From: DAOTTI01 sp034437795
GTDB taxonomy: Bacteria > Chloroflexota > UBA11872 > UBA12225
Reading direction: 5' to 3'
Assembly: GCA_034437795.1 (NCBI GenBank)
Contig: DAOTTI010000033.1
Location: 1-23,296 of the forward strand
DNA: 23,296 nucleotides
The position numbers and the translations under genes are program-made. Within the stretch, counting starts at the first letter, position 1. The number at the start of each line of letters is the position of its first letter. The notes below the pieces were generated by a model, which was not told the DNA's origin, ran no database searches, and was given only the letters and a program-made list of their open reading frames with translations. This document shows positions 8,575-15,639 of this stretch, in pieces.

Positions 8575-9573
8575 TCACAGTCTGATAGCGCCCACGCGCT
8601 GTGGCTCGAGCACGTGGACCGTATCCACGAAGCGAATGGTGCGTGACTGGAGCCCCATCACCAGGGAGTGGGTGCGGGCGCCGCCTCCGAAGAAGCGGAC
8701 CCCCTTGAGCAGCGAGCCATCGGTCACGCCGGTGGCGCAGAACATGATCAGCGATCCGGACGCCAGGTCGCTGGTGTCGTAGACGCGGGCGGGATCGATC
8801 CCCATCTGGCGGCAGCGCTCGCGCTCGGCGTCGTTCCGCGGCAGGAAGCGCGCCAGGATCTGACCCCCCAGGCAGCGTAACGCGGCGGCTGCCAGCACCC
8901 CTTCGGGAGCCCCGCCGGACCCGAGCACGCAATGCTCGCCGGTGCCTGAGACGGCGACGGAGATGGCCGCTGAGAGGTCGCCGTCGGCGATCAGCCGGAT
9001 GCGCGCGCCGGTGGCCCGCACCTCTTCGATCAGGGTGCGGTGCCGCTCGCGGTCCAGGATGACCACCGTGATGTCTTCCAGGTGCCGGCCGAGGCTGTCC
9101 GCGATAATGCGCAGGTTGGCCGCGACCGGAAAGTCTAGGCTCACCTTGCCGGCCGCCGCCGGCCCGACGCAGAGCTTCTCCATGTAGATGTCCGGCGCGT
9201 GGAGCAGGCCATTCCGCTCGGCGACAGCCAGGACCGAGATGGCCCCGTCCTGGCCCCGCGCCACCAGGTTCGTCCCCTCCAGCGGATCGACGGCGATGTC
9301 CACCTCCGTGGCGTCGCCCGGCGCGCCGCTGCCGTTGCCGTCCGGCGAGCCGCCGCCGACCTTCTCCCCGATGTAGAGCATGGGCGCCTCGTCCCGCTCC
9401 CCCTCGCCGATGACGATGGTGCCGTCCATGTGCACCTCATCCATGGCGCGGCGCATCGCCTCCACAGCGGCCAGGTCGGCGCCGTGGGCGTCGCCTCGCC
9501 CCATGAACCGCGCCGAGGCCAGCGCCCCCGCCTCGGTGACCCGCACGAACTCCAGCAGTAGAGACCGTTCCAT
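8575..9573 (-). CDS. glpX: Fructose-1,6-bisphosphatase class II (GlpX)
   Basis: This 332-aa cytoplasmic enzyme hydrolyses fructose 1,6-bisphosphate to fructose 6-phosphate in gluconeogenesis or the Calvin-type cycle; some relatives also use sedoheptulose bisphosphate. Class II signatures are clear: GEGERDEAPMLYIGE (56-70), VDPLEGTNLVARG (95-107) with the metal-binding Asp and Glu, and GSGGAPEGVLAAAALRCLGG in the C-terminal half. A glycine-rich insert (SPDGNGSGAPGDA) sits just before the VDPLEGT motif. Length is normal for the family. The ATG at 9573 has GGGGAGGGG about 6 nt upstream, a strong ribosome binding site. It converges with trpB, with only 18 bp between stop codons. Confidence 0.96.
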   Translation of the reverse strand: MERSLLLEFVRVTEAGALASARFMGRGDAHGADLAAVEAMRRAMDEVHMDGTIVIGEGERDEAPMLYIGEKVGGGSPDGNGSGAPGDATEVDIAVDPLEGTNLVARGQDGAISVLAVAERNGLLHAPDIYMEKLCVGPAAAGKVSLDFPVAANLRIIADSLGRHLEDITVVILDRERHRTLIEEVRATGARIRLIADGDLSAAISVAVSGTGEHCVLGSGGAPEGVLAAAALRCLGGQILARFLPRNDAERERCRQMGIDPARVYDTSDLASGSLIMFCATGVTDGSLLKGVRFFGGGARTHSLVMGLQSRTIRFVDTVHVLEPQRVGAIRL

Positions 9574-9680
9574 GGTGTACCCCTCCCCATGTGTGGCTAC
9601 ATGACGCGCCGCGGGCCCGGGCGGCCGGGCCCCGCCGCCCAGAAGCGTAGCCTACTCGCAGGCAGGGGCCAAGGCACTAT

Positions 9681-9840
9681 GAGCGGAGCCCTCACCGCCG
9701 CGTGCTTCGCAGGCTCACGCGCTCCCAGCGGAGCCCTCAGCCTACCCCTCTCCCAAAGGGAGACGGGACTCGTCACTCACCCTAACCCTGTTTCACGCGG
9801 AGACGGGGCTCCTCGCTGGCCGAGAATACTCCGGGCTCAG
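9681..9840. repeat. Composite REP-like intergenic repeat, copy A
   Basis: This element fills most of the 326-bp gap between glpX and the M23 gene. Module one begins GAGCGGAGCCCTCACCGCCG with CTTCGCAGGCTC. Module two has CCTCTCCCAAAGGGAGACGG and CACCCTAACCCTG. Module three is CTCGCTGGCCGAGAATACTC then CGGGCTC. The same order of modules recurs in part at 17835-17925 and 21859-21969. The remaining bases at 9574-9680 hold only a GGGCCC/GGGCCC hairpin near 9616 and no plausible gene. Confidence 0.6.
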
Positions 9841-9899
9841 CCGGCGCCGTTCCGCCGCCACAGCGAGCAGGCCGGATCGAGATCGCGCGTGCGGACCAA

Positions 9900-11963
9900 T
9901 CACGGGGGCCAGGGGCGGGCGAAGTTGCTGATGATCGGCCCGCCGAACCGGATGTCCGGCTGGTCGTCGAGAAACTGGAACCGCTTGGGGTTGTCGAGAT
10001 CGCGCTCGAAGCGCGGACCGGGCCAGACCCCGAGGCTGAGGTCATCCCAGTTGACGTCGAAATACGGCACGGGGTTGGTGGCGACGGCGCGGCCCCCCTT
10101 GCGGATCTCCAGGTGCAGGTGCGGGTTGCGCGTGCAGTTGTAGGGAGCGATGCTGTCCCCGGTGTTGCCCACCACCTGGCCCGGCTGGACCATCTGCCCC
10201 ACCTCCACATGGCGCGTGCGCTCTACCAGGTGGCCGTACATGGCGATGTTGCCGTCGAAGAGCTGGATGACCACGTTGTGCGGCGGGGAGCCGTAGTCGC
10301 CGTCGATCGCGATCACGCGGCCCGGCGCCACGGCCACCACCGGCGTGCCGCAGGGCGCCGCGAAGTCGATGCCGAAGTGGATCCCCTGGCCCTGAGCGTA
10401 GGTGGAGTTGCGCCCGCGATAGCCGCCGGTGGTGAGCCCGTACCACTGCGCCACGTACCAGGTGGACGGGCCGGGCGGCGTCGCGAAGGGCAGGCGGTAG
10501 GGCTTGCTGCCGCTGCCGGCAGGCGCCGGCGGGGGGATTTCGGGCACCGGCGCCTGCTCGTTCCCCTGGATGCCCGGCGGGAGCGAGAGCTGCCACAGGC
10601 ACCGGTCATCCGCGCAGACGAAGACGAGCTGCGTCCCGTCCGGCGAGCAGTCCCAATCGTAGTTGGCGACGCGAAAGGGCGTTTTCGCGGGGTCGGTCAG
10701 GCGGCGGGCGGCGCCGTTGCCGGGGATCACCTCCCACACCTCGTGGCTATGGGCCGGCGACGAGCGCACCGGCAGCACCAGCAGGCGGTTCTGCACCGTC
10801 CAGCGGTAGGATCCGACCAGCTCCACGCGCCGGCGCAGGGAGCCATCGGTCCGCGTGACCCAGAGGCCGTTCTCAGACGGGTCGGGGTTCCACATCGCCA
10901 CGTGGGCCACCCACGTCCCATCGGGCGAGGGCAGGATGCCCGTCAGGCGGCGGGAGCGGGCCAGCTCGATCAGGGTACGGTCGCGCAGGTCGAAGGCCCA
11001 CAGCGAGGGATCGTCCCGCTCCGCCCGCCGGCCGCTGAGCAACAGGCAGGCGTTCGGCGTGCCGTCCGGCGCAGGGAGCCAGGCCAGGACGGAGCCATTG
11101 ATGGGCAGCTGGACGCGCCGCGCGTACTGGCCGTCGGCGCCGGCCACGACGATGGTCGTGAGCTGGAAGCCAGGGGCAGTACCGGAGAAGCCCATGGCCG
11201 GGCCAGGTGGCGGGCCGCCCGGCTGCCCGGCACCGGCCGTGGTGTAGGCCACCAGCGTGCCATCGGCCGAGAAGACGGTGCTGGTCGTCGTCGGCAGCGT
11301 CCAGCTACGGCCCGATGGGACGTGCAGCACGTAGGTGTCCCGCTGGGCCGGGCGGGCGGCCGCGACCAGGGTGCCACCAGCGACGTAATAGCCCCATTCG
11401 GTCCGCTCGCGCCAGACGGCGCCGCTGGCCGGATCGACGCACCAGGTGCCGCCCTGCCCCGGCGCCGGCTGGTCGTAGAAGAGAATACGGGCTCCATCCG
11501 CCGACCAGAACGGTTGCACCACGCCTTCCACAGGGAGCTTCGCCAGCACGGGCTCCGGAGGCGGGGGCGGCGTCGGCGCTGGTGCTGACGTCGCCGTTGG
11601 TTCCGGCGGAGGCGGCGTCGCGGGCGGCTCCGGCTCCTCCTGGGCGGCGGGGGCGGCAGGCGCCGTGGCCCGCACGGCCGGCGCGCAGGCCGCGGCGGCC
11701 GCGCTGAGCAGGCCACCCAGCATGCGCCGGCGGGGTGAAGGAGACGGAGAGGCCGGCGCTATGGCGCGGCCGGCTCTGGCCGCACGTTGCCGGCGGGGCC
11801 AGCTGGCCGCCGTACCGGACGCCGGACGAGGTCCGGCGTCGGGGAAGACCCGTGGCGGCAGCCGGCCACTCGTACCGGCGCGGCCGCCGTGGGGGGGACC
11901 GTCAAGGGTCAGTTCACGGGAGTGGTGGCTGGCATCGCCGCAGGGTTCGCCTTCACGGCACAT
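9900..11963 (-). CDS. Exported beta-propeller + M23 (LytM-type) peptidase protein
   Basis: This protein of up to 687 aa is predicted to act in the envelope. Numbering is from the ATG at 11963. A twin-arginine-like signal SPRRRMLGGLLSAAAAACA (76-94) may lead to a lipidated Cys. A Pro/Glu/Thr-rich linker spans about 100-140. TolB/WD40-like blade motifs with SADG or SPDG lie between about 150 and 470. The C-terminal M23 metallopeptidase has HFGID (H529, D533) and HLHLE (H615, H617), all the zinc ligands of active LytM endopeptidases, which cut peptidoglycan cross-bridges. The start is uncertain: no ribosome binding site precedes 11963, and the arginines lie just upstream of an internal Met at 11723. 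A start between these, possibly non-ATG, is likely. The product call is firm despite this. Confidence 0.85.
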   Translation of the reverse strand: MCREGEPCGDASHHSRELTLDGPPHGGRAGTSGRLPPRVFPDAGPRPASGTAASWPRRQRAARAGRAIAPASPSPSPRRRMLGGLLSAAAAACAPAVRATAPAAPAAQEEPEPPATPPPPEPTATSAPAPTPPPPPEPVLAKLPVEGVVQPFWSADGARILFYDQPAPGQGGTWCVDPASGAVWRERTEWGYYVAGGTLVAAARPAQRDTYVLHVPSGRSWTLPTTTSTVFSADGTLVAYTTAGAGQPGGPPPGPAMGFSGTAPGFQLTTIVVAGADGQYARRVQLPINGSVLAWLPAPDGTPNACLLLSGRRAERDDPSLWAFDLRDRTLIELARSRRLTGILPSPDGTWVAHVAMWNPDPSENGLWVTRTDGSLRRRVELVGSYRWTVQNRLLVLPVRSSPAHSHEVWEVIPGNGAARRLTDPAKTPFRVANYDWDCSPDGTQLVFVCADDRCLWQLSLPPGIQGNEQAPVPEIPPPAPAGSGSKPYRLPFATPPGPSTWYVAQWYGLTTGGYRGRNSTYAQGQGIHFGIDFAAPCGTPVVAVAPGRVIAIDGDYGSPPHNVVIQLFDGNIAMYGHLVERTRHVEVGQMVQPGQVVGNTGDSIAPYNCTRNPHLHLEIRKGGRAVATNPVPYFDVNWDDLSLGVWPGPRFERDLDNPKRFQFLDDQPDIRFGGPIISNFARPWPP

Positions 11964-12263
11964 GGCACGACAGGGTCACGGCTCGAACCGCCTCTTGATG
12001 TGGAGCTCGCCAGCGCCGGCACGGCCGGTCGCCGGGCCGGCAGGAGAGTGCTTCTAGTCTACGATGGCGCGGGCGGATTCGGGTCGCCAGGGGTACGGTG
12101 CCGGAGCGGATTTAGCAACCTGTTAACGTAACCCGAGCGGGCGATCCGCGCCGACGCGCCTGCATTCGTCATGGCTGGTGATCTGTTGCCTCTCCCTCTG
12201 GTCGTCCCAGCTTCGGTGGGGATCCTGGACAAGGGTGACGGCACCGCTCGTGAATAAGCCAGG
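11964..12263. other. Non-coding stretch upstream of the M23 gene
   Basis: No plausible gene is seen here on either strand; the open frames lack ribosome binding sites and family resemblance. It should contain the M23 promoter on the minus strand. The stretch near 12114-12131 (CAACCTGTTAACGTAACC) is the least GC-rich part, but no clear -35/-10 pair could be assigned. The gap continues to 12480 with the palindromic element and terminator hairpins listed separately. Confidence 0.5.
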
Positions 12264-12349
12264 CTAAGTAGGCGCTGGTACATTCGTGCGGGAGAGGATT
12301 GCCGGGCATCGATGCACATGGCGGCGCGAACATGCCAGCGGATACTTAG
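12264..12349. repeat. 86-bp palindromic (MITE-like) element, copy 2
   Basis: This is the same element as at 5838-5923 and is again exactly 86 bp. Arms at 12264-12286 and 12327-12349 match as inverted repeats at 18 of 23 positions, with CTAAGTA at both outer ends. The 40-bp centre keeps GGGCATCGATG. The left arm here resembles the right arm of copy 1, and the right arm here resembles the left arm of copy 1 at 22 of 23 positions, although the centre keeps the same orientation. Confidence 0.8.
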
Positions 12350-12410
12350 ACGCCGGCAGGCTTCAGCCCGTTCAACGTCCGCCAGGGGCGCGGGGCCCCT
12401 GAGACAAGGG

Positions 12411-12440
12411 GCGGCCCTGGACGTAGCGGTCCAGGGCCGC
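12411..12440 (-). terminator. Strong hairpin downstream of the exchanger gene
   Basis: A perfect 12-bp stem, GCGGCCCTGGAC (12411-12422) with GTCCAGGGCCGC (12429-12440) and a 6-nt loop, lies 40 nt past the stop of the minus-strand exchanger. A second small hairpin (AGGGG/CCCCT) follows on the minus strand. There is no U-tract, so it may be a REP-like stabiliser instead of a strict intrinsic terminator. Confidence 0.55.
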
Positions 12441-12480
12441 TGATGGCGCGCGCCGGTGTGGCTCGTGTGTGAGAGCGCCG

Positions 12481-13956
12481 TCAGGCGGGCTGCCTAGCCG
12501 GCGTCCCTGCCGGCGCCCCGATGCCGACCGTCTCGCGCACCATGGACGGCAGCCGTAGCAGCGTGGCGCGGCGGGTGCGGCTGGTGGCCAGCAGCCAGAC
12601 GCTGGCCAGGAGGTAGAGCACCCCCACCCCCAGGCGCACCTGCATGTCGATGGCGTGGTGCAGGGCAGGTTCGCCGGGCACGAAGATTGGCACGAAGAGC
12701 GGGACCAGCAACTGGAAGAGGAACGTCACCAGCAGGACCAGCGCCTCACGCACGTTCAGATCAAAGTTGGCGATCAGGACGAGGGCGAAGAGCGATTGGG
12801 CGCTGGTGAGGAAGAGTTCCTCCGTCTGGCGCGCATCAAGCGGGAGGTCGGCCACGCTCCCCTTGGCCACGCTGTAGGCCAGGCCGAGCGTGCCGATGAG
12901 GAGCGTCCACTGGTTCACCTTGGAGGCCACCAGCGTGCGCAGGCCGGCGCCGGCTAGCCCGTTCCAGGCGAAGAGCAGCGCCACCAGGAACTCCGGCGAC
13001 TCCGACGCAAGGGGCGCCAGCCACTGCACGAGCAGGAACTCGTCGATCCCCAGCGCGGCGCCGGTCTTGACCAGCCCCTCCGCGAACGGCTCGGCGCTGA
13101 CGAAGATCACCAGCCCCGAATAGATGAACAGGGCGTAGGTCGTCAGACGGCGCAGCAGGGCCGGCAGGCTGCCAATGGCCGCCGCGGGGCCGACCAGCTC
13201 CGGCTCCTCCGCCGGGGCGCGGGCCGTGCCCCAGGCGTACACCGCGAAGAGCGACACCAGCACCACCGTATCCAGCAGGCCGATGCCGCCTTTCAGCGGG
13301 ATGAAGAACGAGTAGAGCGTGGCGGCGCCGAGCGCCGTGAGCTCCAGCGACTGGCTCTTGTGCAGGATGACGGCGTCGCCGACCACCTGGCCCGGCTCGT
13401 CTGCGCGGCCGATCGGGCGGCCGGCCAGCCGGCGGCGCGTCCGCCACCAGGCCAGCAGCACCACCGCGCTCCACCCCAGGCCGATCAGGAGCCGGTTGGC
13501 ACCGGTCATATTGGCCACGGCGTACGGCGCCTGCGTGGGATCGGTGGCGGCACGCCAGGCGAAGACGATATCGACGGCGTATTCCGGCATGACGGCGATG
13601 AGCGAAAGCAGGGCCAGGGCCAGGGCCTGCGAGACGTCCATCTGAAAGGCCTCCGCCGCCCAGGAGAGGAGGAAGGCGGCGCCGAGAATGCCGAGGCCGG
13701 AGAAGAAGGCCATCGGCACCGGGTGGAGGTGGTGGTAGTCGGTGGTGAAGCGCAGGACCAGCCATGGCAGGGCCAGCGACGCCGCGCCCCCGATCCATAG
13801 CCACCCTTTGCGCGTGGCTGCCGGCGGTGGGCGGTGCGGCGCCACGTGCGGTGGCGGCGGTGGCGGCTCGACCGCGCCATCCGGCCGGACATGCGGCACG
13901 TACTCCTCGGTTCGCTCGAGGTCTCTCGTTTGGGTCCGATCTGGGTTGGTCTTCAC
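12481..13956 (-). CDS. CaCA-superfamily cation (Ca2+/Na+-type) exchanger
   Basis: This 491-aa membrane protein has a proline-rich cytoplasmic N-tail (about 1-48), then about eleven hydrophobic segments in two halves. Each half has an alpha-repeat motif: AVMPEYAVDIVFAW (121-134) with ANMTGANRLLIGLG, and ASESPEFLVALLFAW with ASKVNQWTLLIGTLG. The PE glutamates are the conserved ion-binding residues of Ca2+/cation antiporters. A cytoplasmic loop separates the halves. It starts at GTG 13956; a purine-rich AGGAAAGG lies about 15 nt upstream, which is rather far. It follows the TerC-family gene by 113 bp on the same strand, so it probably shares the riboswitch-controlled transcript. That makes Mn2+ a candidate substrate alongside Ca2+. 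Substrate is inferred, family is firm. Confidence 0.88.
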   Translation of the reverse strand: MKTNPDRTQTRDLERTEEYVPHVRPDGAVEPPPPPPHVAPHRPPPAATRKGWLWIGGAASLALPWLVLRFTTDYHHLHPVPMAFFSGLGILGAAFLLSWAAEAFQMDVSQALALALLSLIAVMPEYAVDIVFAWRAATDPTQAPYAVANMTGANRLLIGLGWSAVVLLAWWRTRRRLAGRPIGRADEPGQVVGDAVILHKSQSLELTALGAATLYSFFIPLKGGIGLLDTVVLVSLFAVYAWGTARAPAEEPELVGPAAAIGSLPALLRRLTTYALFIYSGLVIFVSAEPFAEGLVKTGAALGIDEFLLVQWLAPLASESPEFLVALLFAWNGLAGAGLRTLVASKVNQWTLLIGTLGLAYSVAKGSVADLPLDARQTEELFLTSAQSLFALVLIANFDLNVREALVLLVTFLFQLLVPLFVPIFVPGEPALHHAIDMQVRLGVGVLYLLASVWLLATSRTRRATLLRLPSMVRETVGIGAPAGTPARQPA

Positions 13957-14069
13957 GGGGACCTACGGTTCCTTTCCTGGGGATATCCGGTTCAACGTCC
14001 GGCGCGCGGGCAGCATCCTGCAGCGTTGCTGGGGCAGGCTCTGTGCCAGCGACAGGCAATCAGGGACAC

Positions 14070-14879
14070 TCAGGGGGCGCGTTCCTGGGACCGGGGTGGA
14101 GGTTCAAGCTCGGTCGGCCCCACACTGGCCACGACCGGGCTGCGGCGGTGGAACCAGTGCGCGGCGCAGACGGTAACGCCGGCCAGCACGAGCGGCACAA
14201 CCACCTCCTCCCAGTGCGGCAGCGCCAGCCAGGCGTGCAGGGCCGGATCGTGCAGGATCATGGTGGCGCCCGTGTGGGCGATCACGGCCGTGGCCAGGTA
14301 GGCCAGCCACCAGGCGCGATTGAGCAAGGCGGCCACCAGGTTCCCGCCCAGCATCATGATGCCCATACTCAGGGCCAGGCCAAAGAGCAGGAGGCCCGTG
14401 TGGCCGCCGGCCGCGCCGGCCACGCCCAGAATGTTGTCCAGGCTCATGACGAAGTCGGCGACCACGATGGTCAGAATGGCGTCCCGCAAACGCTCCGGGG
14501 AGGCGTTCTCTTCGGCCCCTGCCGCCTCTTCCTTGAGCAGCTTGAAGGCGATCCACAGCAGCAGCGCCCCGCCTAGCAGCCGCAGATACGCCACCTGTAG
14601 CAGCAGGCTGGCGCCCACGGTCAGCGTGACGCGCAGCAGGATCGCCGCCGCGGCCCCGCCAGTGATGGCGATGCGCCGCTGGCGCGGGGGCAGGCGGTGC
14701 GCCGCCATACCGATCACCAGGGCGTTGTCGCCACTGAGCACGAGGTCGATCAGCACGATGCTGAGGAGCGCTGTCGCCAGCGCCGGAGCCGTCTCTACCA
14801 AAGCGCCATCCGTGCGGCCGCCAGGACAAGACGATCCGGCGATCGGTCGCGCGCAGCGCTGGCCGGCAGAAGACGACAC
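14070..14879 (-). CDS. TerC-family (YjbE/YkoY-like) integral membrane protein, likely metal exporter
   Basis: The protein has up to 269 aa and about seven transmembrane helices. The two TerC signatures are present: IDLVLSGDNALVIGMAAHRL in the first half and VVADFVMSLDNILGVAGAAG in the second, each with the conserved DN pair thought to handle metal. A short charged loop (KLLKEEAAGAEENASPERL) separates the halves. Relatives export or help load Mn2+ and are commonly controlled by the yybP-ykoY riboswitch, which is found just upstream here. The start is unsure: GTG 14879 gives a hydrophilic 26-residue lead that relatives usually lack, while TTG 14801 begins close to the first helix. Neither has a good Shine-Dalgarno. 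The exchanger gene follows 113 bp downstream. Confidence 0.92.
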   Translation of the reverse strand: MSSSAGQRCARPIAGSSCPGGRTDGALVETAPALATALLSIVLIDLVLSGDNALVIGMAAHRLPPRQRRIAITGGAAAAILLRVTLTVGASLLLQVAYLRLLGGALLLWIAFKLLKEEAAGAEENASPERLRDAILTIVVADFVMSLDNILGVAGAAGGHTGLLLFGLALSMGIMMLGGNLVAALLNRAWWLAYLATAVIAHTGATMILHDPALHAWLALPHWEEVVVPLVLAGVTVCAAHWFHRRSPVVASVGPTELEPPPRSQERAP

Positions 14880-14934
14880 CCGCGCCGAGACGCGACCTCG
14901 CCCGTCCCATGGCAGGCAGGGATCGCCGCTCGAA

Positions 14935-15056
14935 CGCAGGTCTGGCGGTTCGCCTCAGGCGAACGGGACACCGGAGCGTTGACCCCGAAGGGACGCTCGT
15001 GCTGACGGCACTCCCGACGGCGCGGCGGCCACCCCGCCGCCCGCTACTCCCCTACG
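14935..15056 (-). promoter_or_regulatory. yybP-ykoY riboswitch (Mn2+-sensing)
   Basis: Read on the minus strand, the leader shows the conserved core. The P1 stem CGTAGG (15056-15051) pairs with CCTGCG (14940-14935). Directly after the 5' P1 strand comes GGAGTAGC, the conserved first loop segment. Next is a GC-rich hairpin (GGCGGC/GCCGCC), then a GAGCGT/ACGCTC stem with GGGGTCAACGCTCC, matching the conserved GUCA loop. CCAGA leads into the 3' P1 strand, giving the typical AGACC end. This is the arrangement of known yybP-ykoY RNAs, which bind Mn2+ between the two loops and turn on export genes. It lies 55 nt before the earliest TerC start, as expected. The call rests on motif matching by eye, without a covariance search. 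Confidence 0.85.
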
Positions 15057-15070
15057 AACGGTACGAGCAA

Positions 15071-15076
15071 AGTATA
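15071..15076 (-). promoter_or_regulatory. Probable -10 box for the riboswitch-TerC-exchanger transcript
   Basis: TATACT on the minus strand lies in the only A/T-rich stretch of this gap (GTTTATACTTTGC). It would start transcription near 15063, a few bases before the P1 stem of the riboswitch at 15056. No good -35 hexamer is seen at 16-18 bp, so recognition may rely on an alternative sigma factor or an activator. Confidence 0.5.
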
Positions 15077-15516
15077 AACGACCGGTCCAAGCGGCACCGT
15101 GTGCATATGCCTGCCCAGGCCCCAGGCGCGCGCAACAGGTCCAGAACTAGCTGCCGTGGCGGGCCCCACCCCCTGGCCCCGTCCCCGACACGGAGACGCG
15201 GGGAGGGGGAACGAAGGCCATGGCCTGGCGCCAGCCGGACCTGGCGCGCGGGCCCGCGCACCTCCGGCCGTGCGCCAGCCCTGCCACCGGCAGTATGATT
15301 GCGCCACGCACCTGGCCAGCGTCCCTGGACGATAGCGGTGATCCCGGTGATCCCAAGGTCACGACGAGGGACGAGGAGTGGCAGGCTGTGGCGCCAGGCT
15401 GAGGAGATCGGCGCCGGCCTCGCCGTCTCACAGTCGAGGCCGGTAGAAACCATGGACGGACACAGGCGGCGACGCAGGCGGAGCAGGAGTGGCCGGTGGG
15501 CGCCTGGTCTGCTCCT
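15077..15516. other. Gene-free divergent spacer with a REP-like hairpin
   Basis: This lies between the minus-strand TerC transcript and the plus-strand amidohydrolase operon. No open frame resembles a gene. A GC-rich hairpin at 15177-15209 pairs CCCCG with CGGGG around a 10-nt loop, inside a C-rich/G-rich sequence related in style to the other intergenic hairpins. GGTGATCCC is directly repeated twice near 15339-15356. Confidence 0.5.
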
Positions 15517-15546
15517 ATGTCGTGTCAAGCAATTTCGACACGTCAT
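15517..15546. promoter_or_regulatory. Operator-like inverted repeat upstream of the amidohydrolase operon
   Basis: Ten-base arms ATGTCGTGTC (15517-15526) and GACACGTCAT (15537-15546) match as inverted repeats at 9 of 10 positions around a 10-bp A/T-richer centre. It is one of the few AT-rich spots in the gap and lies about 95 bp before the amidohydrolase start. A regulator site is the likely reading; a factor-independent stem-loop is the alternative. Confidence 0.45.
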
Positions 15547-15587
15547 GTGCCGTTCCGCCGAAGGCGAGAAGGGCTGGTCGTCAGGGG

Positions 15588-15620
15588 CCAGTGCGAACGG
15601 ACACACCAGTGCGAACGGAC
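15588..15620. repeat. Tandem 15-bp direct repeat before the amidohydrolase start
   Basis: CCAGTGCGAACGGAC occurs at 15588-15602 and again at 15606-15620, identical and separated by 3 bp (period 18). It lies directly before the GGAGGGAG ribosome binding site (15621-15628). It could be an activator or repressor half-site pair, or a simple duplication. Confidence 0.6.
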
Positions 15621-15639
15621 GGAGGGAGAGCACAGCACG

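Noticed and set aside
12059..12319. Small minus-strand peptide whose C-terminal part resembles one near 5831
   Set aside because: The similarity comes from the shared 86-bp palindromic DNA element; the rest of the frames is unrelated and there is no ribosome binding site.
15052..15633. 193-residue minus-strand frame upstream of the TerC unit
   Set aside because: It ends over the riboswitch and covers the operator and tandem repeats; Arg/Pro-rich with no recognisable fold.
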